Shown in pieces: positions 7,751 to 8,068 of a stretch of 8,068 nucleotides of DNA; position 1 is the first letter of the stretch; each line of letters begins with the position of its first letter. A model generated the notes under the pieces. That model was not told the origin of the DNA, made no database searches, and saw only the letters and a program-made list of their open reading frames with translations. Both the position numbers and the translations under genes were made by a program. The stretch is from NCBI GenBank assembly GCA_947178045.1, contig CAMWWR010000064.1, positions 1-8,068 on the forward strand, written 5' to 3'. Origin of the DNA: an uncultured Clostridia bacterium (GTDB lineage Bacteria > Bacillota > Clostridia > Lachnospirales > Lachnospiraceae).

Positions 7751-7810
7751 TCAAGCCCGGTGGTGGTCTCCCCTTCTGCCGGGCTTCTCCTCTGCCCAAA
7801 ATCGCGTCAT
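7751..7810 (-). CDS. possible 19-residue leader peptide
   Basis: The ORF MTRFWAEEKPGRRGDHHRA starts at ATG 7810, with GGAG 6 nt before it, and its last codons run through the 7753-7786 hairpin. It is the end of a longer open frame (GTG 7963, 70 codons) that has no better-supported start, though another ATG lies at 7840. It is followed after only 3 nt by the next small ORF in the same frame. It could be a chance frame; no family is recognised. Confidence 0.2.
   Translation of the reverse strand: MTRFWAEEKPGRRGDHHRA
7753..7786. other. hairpin with perfect 8-bp stem, no U-tract
   Basis: AAGCCCGG (7753-7760) pairs with CCGGGCTT (7779-7786) across an 18-nt loop. Neither strand has a run of T after the stem, so it is not a standard intrinsic terminator. 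On the minus strand the loop contains AGAAGGGGAG, a Shine-Dalgarno-like run, and the stem ends 5 nt before the ATG of the 27-codon ORF. A structured leader element is possible. Confidence 0.45.
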
Positions 7811-7850
7811 TCTGCTCTCCGTTCCCTCAAAATCTCCCATTATGCAAATA

Positions 7851-7879
7851 ATATTACCAAAATCGTCATCAAAAAGCAA
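7851..7879 (-). promoter_or_regulatory. candidate minus-strand promoter for the operon, distal
   Basis: On the minus strand TTGCTT (7874-7879) is followed by exactly 17 nt and TAATAT (7851-7856), with TGG directly before the -10 as an extended -10 element. An overlapping TATTAT lies three bases on. Transcription would start near 7844 and give a leader of about 270 nt before the membrane-protein gene, containing the hairpin and both tiny ORFs. Based on consensus matching only, in AT-rich DNA. Confidence 0.4.
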
Positions 7880-7948
7880 TATACCCCCGCAAAAACGCCG
7901 TGTTACCGTTTGGCCCTCGGCTTCCCTGTAGCAAAAACGATGCACAGG

Positions 7949-7967
7949 AATCGTAAAAAGCACGATT
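7949..7967. promoter_or_regulatory. inverted repeat upstream of the plus-strand promoter
   Basis: AATCGT (7949-7954) and ACGATT (7962-7967) are perfect inverted arms around a 7-nt AAAAAGC centre, ending 16 nt before the -35 box. The position fits an operator or activator site, but six-base arms can arise by chance. Confidence 0.25.
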
Positions 7968-7983
7968 TCGCGCGTAAAATTCC

Positions 7984-8012
7984 TTTATTTCTGCCCCCGG
8001 ACATGCTATAAT
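7984..8012 (+). promoter_or_regulatory. promoter of the plus-strand gene at 8057
   Basis: A perfect TATAAT at 8007-8012 has TGC immediately before it (extended -10) and TTTATT 17 nt upstream at 7984-7989. The predicted start near 8019 leaves a leader of about 37 nt before the ATG at 8057. The perfect -10 with extension makes this the best promoter in the window. Confidence 0.7.
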
Positions 8013-8056
8013 ACTGTATTGAAAAAATCAATGAAAATCCGGGAGGCGCTTTATCT

Positions 8057-8068
8057 ATGGGAAATATT
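8057..8068 (+). CDS. start of a divergent gene, cut by the window edge
   Basis: Only MGNI is visible. The call rests on GGAGG at 8042-8046, 10 nt before the ATG, together with the strong promoter upstream. An alternative ATG at 8031 (MKIREALYLWEI, also open to the edge) has no Shine-Dalgarno and lies about 12 nt from the predicted transcript start. Function cannot be judged. Confidence 0.6.

Noticed and set aside
7751..7963. Minus-strand 70-codon frame starting at GTG
   Set aside because: It has no Shine-Dalgarno and contains the distal promoter candidate. Only its last 19 codons have a start with a spaced GGAG, and those are listed instead.
7760..8011. Plus-strand 83-codon frame in the intergenic region
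   Set aside because: It starts at GTG with no Shine-Dalgarno and runs through the -10 box of the 8057 promoter; it is unlikely to be coding.

Overview
The window is dominated by an addB-addA operon on the minus strand, encoding the AddAB helicase-nuclease of Gram-positive bacteria (the counterpart of RecBCD in double-strand-break repair). The gene order, the AddA/AddB family features and the GC-rich coding with an AT-rich promoter region suggest a Clostridia-type Firmicute, perhaps a GC-rich member of the Lachnospiraceae. The family-level placement is a guess from protein flavour, not a measured result.

Layout, in the direction of minus-strand transcription (right to left). About 8068-7575 is an AT-rich region between divergent genes. 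At its right edge are a good extended -10 promoter, a Shine-Dalgarno and the first four codons of a plus-strand gene that leaves the window. On the minus strand it holds two candidate promoters, a perfect 8-bp hairpin and two tiny tandem ORFs, which together could be a leader for the operon. Next come a two-helix membrane protein of unknown function (7572-7126), addB (7024-3317) and addA (from 3654 or 3648 leftward to beyond the window edge).

Two things are odd. First, the addA frame is broken by two stop codons 9 nt apart (TAG 385-387, TAA 376-378). They fall after helicase motif VI and before the nuclease domain. The same frame then continues with recognisable AddA sequence to the left edge, so the nuclease half is cut off from the helicase half unless this is an error or a tolerated split. 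Second, the end of addB and the start of addA overlap by roughly 330 nt. The overlap contains degenerate direct repeats whose offsets are all multiples of three, so one DNA repeat array writes a Gly/Ala/Asp-rich tail on AddB and a Gln/Glu-rich head on AddA in two different frames.

How the genes work together: AddA is the ATP-driven helicase and carries one nuclease. AddB is a helicase-like scaffold with a second nuclease held by a four-cysteine iron-sulfur cluster. Together they resect broken ends and respond to Chi for recombination. All helicase motifs of AddA and all nuclease and Fe-S residues of AddB are present here. The AddA nuclease catalytic motifs lie outside the window. I see no CRISPR array, transposon, tRNA or rRNA, and no clearly novel multi-gene system.
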